The notes under the pieces were generated by a model, which did not search any database, had not been told where the DNA came from, and worked only from the letters and a program-made list of their open reading frames with translations. Positions 6,831 through 8,156 of a stretch of DNA of 8,156 bases are shown here, one piece after another (the first letter of the stretch is position 1; each line of letters begins with the position of its first letter). This DNA is from a bacterium (GTDB taxonomy: Bacteria > BMS3Abin14): positions 1-8,156 of the forward strand of contig JALHUC010000158.1 in the NCBI GenBank assembly GCA_022865845.1. Reading direction: 5' to 3'. Position numbers and translations under genes: made by a program.

Positions 6831-7829
6831 TCAGGGTCTCGGGATACCCAGTTCCGCGGGCGATACCTTGGCCGCTCCCGCATCCTGGAGGAGCCACGTG
6901 GTGACCGACTGCCACTTCTTGAGGAATTTGTCAGCCTCATCACCGCTGATGTTCATCGAAACGGCGCCAAAGTCTGAGATGAAGGACTGGAACCGCTGGT
7001 CTGCCGCTGCCTTGTTGAAAGCGGCCACCAGGGCCTTTTTGGCCTCATCGGGAGCATCCCGTTTTACAAACACTCCGTAGAAAGGACCCCAAGGCAGGTA
7101 CCTTTCGAATTCGGGGAAATCTTTCGTGATGAGGGGGATGTCCTCGAGGCCCGGAATGGGCTTGTCGGCCACAATGGCCAGCGCCTTGACCCGTCCTGCG
7201 CGGATATGTTCGCGGACGGCTGTCAGACCGGCAGGCATGAAATCAACGTGGCCGCCCATAAGAGCAGTGACACCGGGCCCCTCGCCGTCAAAAGGAACCG
7301 GGATAACATCAAAACCGGTGACCGTCTTGACCAGGGACCCCACCACGTGGGGGAGCCCGCCGGGACCCGTGGAACCCATCTTGATGTCGCCCGGGCGTTT
7401 CTTGGCGTCCTCCACAAGGTCCTTAAAGGAGTTCCAGGGCATGTCGTTGTTGGCGACGATCACGGCAACACCGTGTGCCAGGATGTTAACGGGGTAAAAG
7501 TCCTTGTAGTCCAGCTTGGAAAGTTCAAGGATCCCGTGCAGCTGGGGGTTCTCAGCGCCAAAAAGCAGCGTGTAGCCGTCTGAAGGCCTACTGTAAACAT
7601 ACTGGGTCGAGATGGCGCCGGTACCGCCAGATTTGTTGATGAGGACGATCTGCTTTCCAAGATTATCCTCAGCGAGGGGGGTGATGGCGCGGGACACATT
7701 GTCCGTGGCTCCACCAGCTCCCCACATTATGATCCCCTGAAGATCCTTGTCAGGGAATCCAGCCGCCTGTACCGACGAGAAGGCACAGATGACCGCTATG
7801 GCCGTCAACCATGGAATCAGCTTCTTCAT
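6831..7829 (-). CDS. tctC: TTT-family (Bug/TctC) periplasmic substrate-binding protein
   Basis: This 332-residue protein is the extracytoplasmic receptor of a tripartite tricarboxylate transporter. It should capture a carboxylate-type solute in the periplasm and deliver it to TctA/TctB. The N-terminus is a Sec signal peptide: MKK, a hydrophobic stretch, then VQA with likely cleavage after residue 22. The mature protein carries the family-type glycine-rich loop WGAGGATDNVSR (about 36-47), whose Asp43 is at the position that in Bug proteins contacts the ligand. A GPGGLPH loop and an HVDFMPAG segment follow in the second lobe. Length is normal for the family. The ATG at 7829 is chosen because AGGGAG lies just upstream and the signal peptide starts there. 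The open frame continues upstream to 8069 but has no ribosome-binding site and crosses the structured leader. It is the first gene of the cluster. Family is secure; the ligand is unknown. Confidence 0.93.
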   Translation of the reverse strand: MKKLIPWLTAIAVICAFSSVQAAGFPDKDLQGIIMWGAGGATDNVSRAITPLAEDNLGKQIVLINKSGGTGAISTQYVYSRPSDGYTLLFGAENPQLHGILELSKLDYKDFYPVNILAHGVAVIVANNDMPWNSFKDLVEDAKKRPGDIKMGSTGPGGLPHVVGSLVKTVTGFDVIPVPFDGEGPGVTALMGGHVDFMPAGLTAVREHIRAGRVKALAIVADKPIPGLEDIPLITKDFPEFERYLPWGPFYGVFVKRDAPDEAKKALVAAFNKAAADQRFQSFISDFGAVSMNISGDEADKFLKKWQSVTTWLLQDAGAAKVSPAELGIPRP

Positions 7830-7868
7830 CTTTTTTCTCCCTTTAAATAATGAAACCGAAGGCCATAG

Positions 7869-8050
7869 GTCCAAAACCTGGCCAGGAAAGGCTTTTTTGG
7901 ACACATACGGACGACCCCATGTCGCCCAACCCACCCTGACGGGCTGGCCGCGAACGCTCTCTTTTGAAAGACAGAAGCTACCGGACCATCTCAGCCTCTC
8001 TGGTTTCGCCAAAGAGGTGAAACCGAACCCTTCAACCTGGAGCCTCTGTC
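7869..8050 (-). promoter_or_regulatory. Structured 5' leader of tctC, candidate cis-acting RNA
   Basis: Read on the minus strand, the untranslated stretch before tctC can form several helices. A closing stem pairs GACAGAGGCT (8050-8041) with AGCTTCTGTC (7979-7970), 10 bp with one G-U. Inside it, CCTCTTTGG and CCAGAGAGG form a 9-bp hairpin with a 5-nt loop (8017-7995). A competing hairpin, GGTTTC/GAAACC (8024-8002), overlaps and excludes it. Downstream are GGGCGAC/GTCGTCC (7927-7909) and GTCCAAAA/TTTTGGAC (7902-7869). The last lies about 40 nt before the tctC start. A 10-mer TTCGGTTTCA occurs at 8027-8018 and again at 7860-7851 near the ribosome-binding site, so the internal GAAACC could pair with either copy. 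I compared it by eye with TPP, glycine, cobalamin and c-di-GMP riboswitch motifs and found no convincing match. A regulatory role is inference. Confidence 0.45.
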
Positions 8051-8089
8051 GCCTCCCCTTAAACCACATTTCTTAACTTTGACAGGGTC

Positions 8090-8116
8090 GCAAAAAGTCC
8101 ATTATTGGCTTTTTGC
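8090..8116. promoter_or_regulatory. Second inverted repeat around a -10-like box
   Basis: GCAAAAAG (8090-8097) and CTTTTTGC (8109-8116) are perfect 8-bp inverted arms around an 11-bp spacer. The spacer holds AATAAT (minus strand, 8106-8101), a 5 of 6 match to the sigma-70 -10 box. No good -35 hexamer stands at the proper distance, which would fit a promoter needing an activator at the upstream inverted repeat. The promoter call is inference; the symmetry is directly visible. Confidence 0.4.
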
Positions 8117-8121
8117 TCCTC

Positions 8122-8151
8122 GGAAAGTGAAAAGTGTCATTTTCACTTTCC
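8122..8151. promoter_or_regulatory. Perfect 12-bp inverted repeat, probable operator
   Basis: Arms GGAAAGTGAAAA (8122-8133) and TTTTCACTTTCC (8140-8151) are perfect reverse complements separated by 6 bp. No T-run follows on either strand, so an intrinsic terminator is unlikely and a dimeric regulator site is the better reading. Its centre (8136.5) is about 42 bp upstream of the start expected from the -10-like AATAAT on the minus strand at 8106-8101. That is where a class II activator often sits, though a repressor is equally possible. The regulator gene is not in the window, and the family of regulator cannot be told from the site. Confidence 0.6.
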
Positions 8152-8156
8152 TTACA

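Noticed and set aside
7981..8000. CTGAGA on the minus strand in the leader, reminiscent of a TPP riboswitch
   Set aside because: The second conserved TPP block (GAACCTGAT and GCG) is absent downstream, so the short match is taken as chance.
7830..8069. Upstream in-frame extension of tctC to an ATG at 8069
   Set aside because: No ribosome-binding site precedes it, it would bury the clear signal peptide, and a good Shine-Dalgarno sequence serves the ATG at 7829. The region is better explained as a structured leader.
8079..8105. Possible divergent plus-strand promoter, TTGACA (8079-8084) and CATTAT (8100-8105)
   Set aside because: The -35 match is perfect, but the spacing is only 15 bp and the -10 matches 4 of 6. 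No plus-strand gene is visible before the window ends.
8122..8151. Inverted repeat as a terminator of an upstream gene
   Set aside because: Neither strand has a T-run after the stem. It suits an operator better, though the window ends too soon to exclude other roles.

Overview
The window holds one co-directional catabolic gene cluster, read on the minus strand from about 8.1 kb down to base 1. No rRNA, tRNA, CRISPR array, integrase or insertion sequence is visible. The high-GC coding sequence, strong Shine-Dalgarno sites, a signal-peptide-bearing binding protein and a tripartite tricarboxylate transporter point to a Gram-negative bacterium of proteobacterial or Desulfobacterota type. The sequence alone does not fix the taxon.

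Layout in order of transcription. (1) Bases 8156-7830 form a control region: two perfect inverted repeats, then a roughly 200-nt leader able to form several long RNA hairpins. (2) tctC, tctB and tctA encode a complete TTT-family carboxylate importer. A very strong hairpin lies between tctC and tctB. (3) A type II 3-dehydroquinate dehydratase (aroQ) overlaps the end of tctA by ATGA. It is followed by a single-domain cupin and a CoA-acylating aldehyde dehydrogenase of the sulfoacetaldehyde/AdhE type. (4) A canonical intrinsic terminator follows the aldehyde dehydrogenase. (5) An SDR dehydrogenase and an MFS transporter follow, again joined by an ATGA overlap. (6) A repeat-rich gap of 163 bp leads to the first 21 codons of another gene, probably a TIM-barrel sugar isomerase/epimerase or dehydratase, which runs off the window at base 1.

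The cluster reads as an uptake-and-breakdown module for a small anionic compound. A periplasmic binding protein and the TctAB permease would import it. An oxidation (SDR), a dehydration (AroQ-type), a TIM-barrel step and oxidation of an aldehyde to an acyl-CoA would process it, with a cupin of unknown role. A second carrier (MFS) could import a related compound or export a product. AroQ type II plus a dehydrogenase, a TIM-barrel protein and an MFS carrier resembles quinate/shikimate catabolism (qsu-type clusters). The aldehyde dehydrogenase resembles sulfoacetate/sulfoacetaldehyde metabolism instead. The mix fits no single pathway known to me, so the substrate is undetermined. That combination, the structured leader and the internal terminator are the main points of interest.
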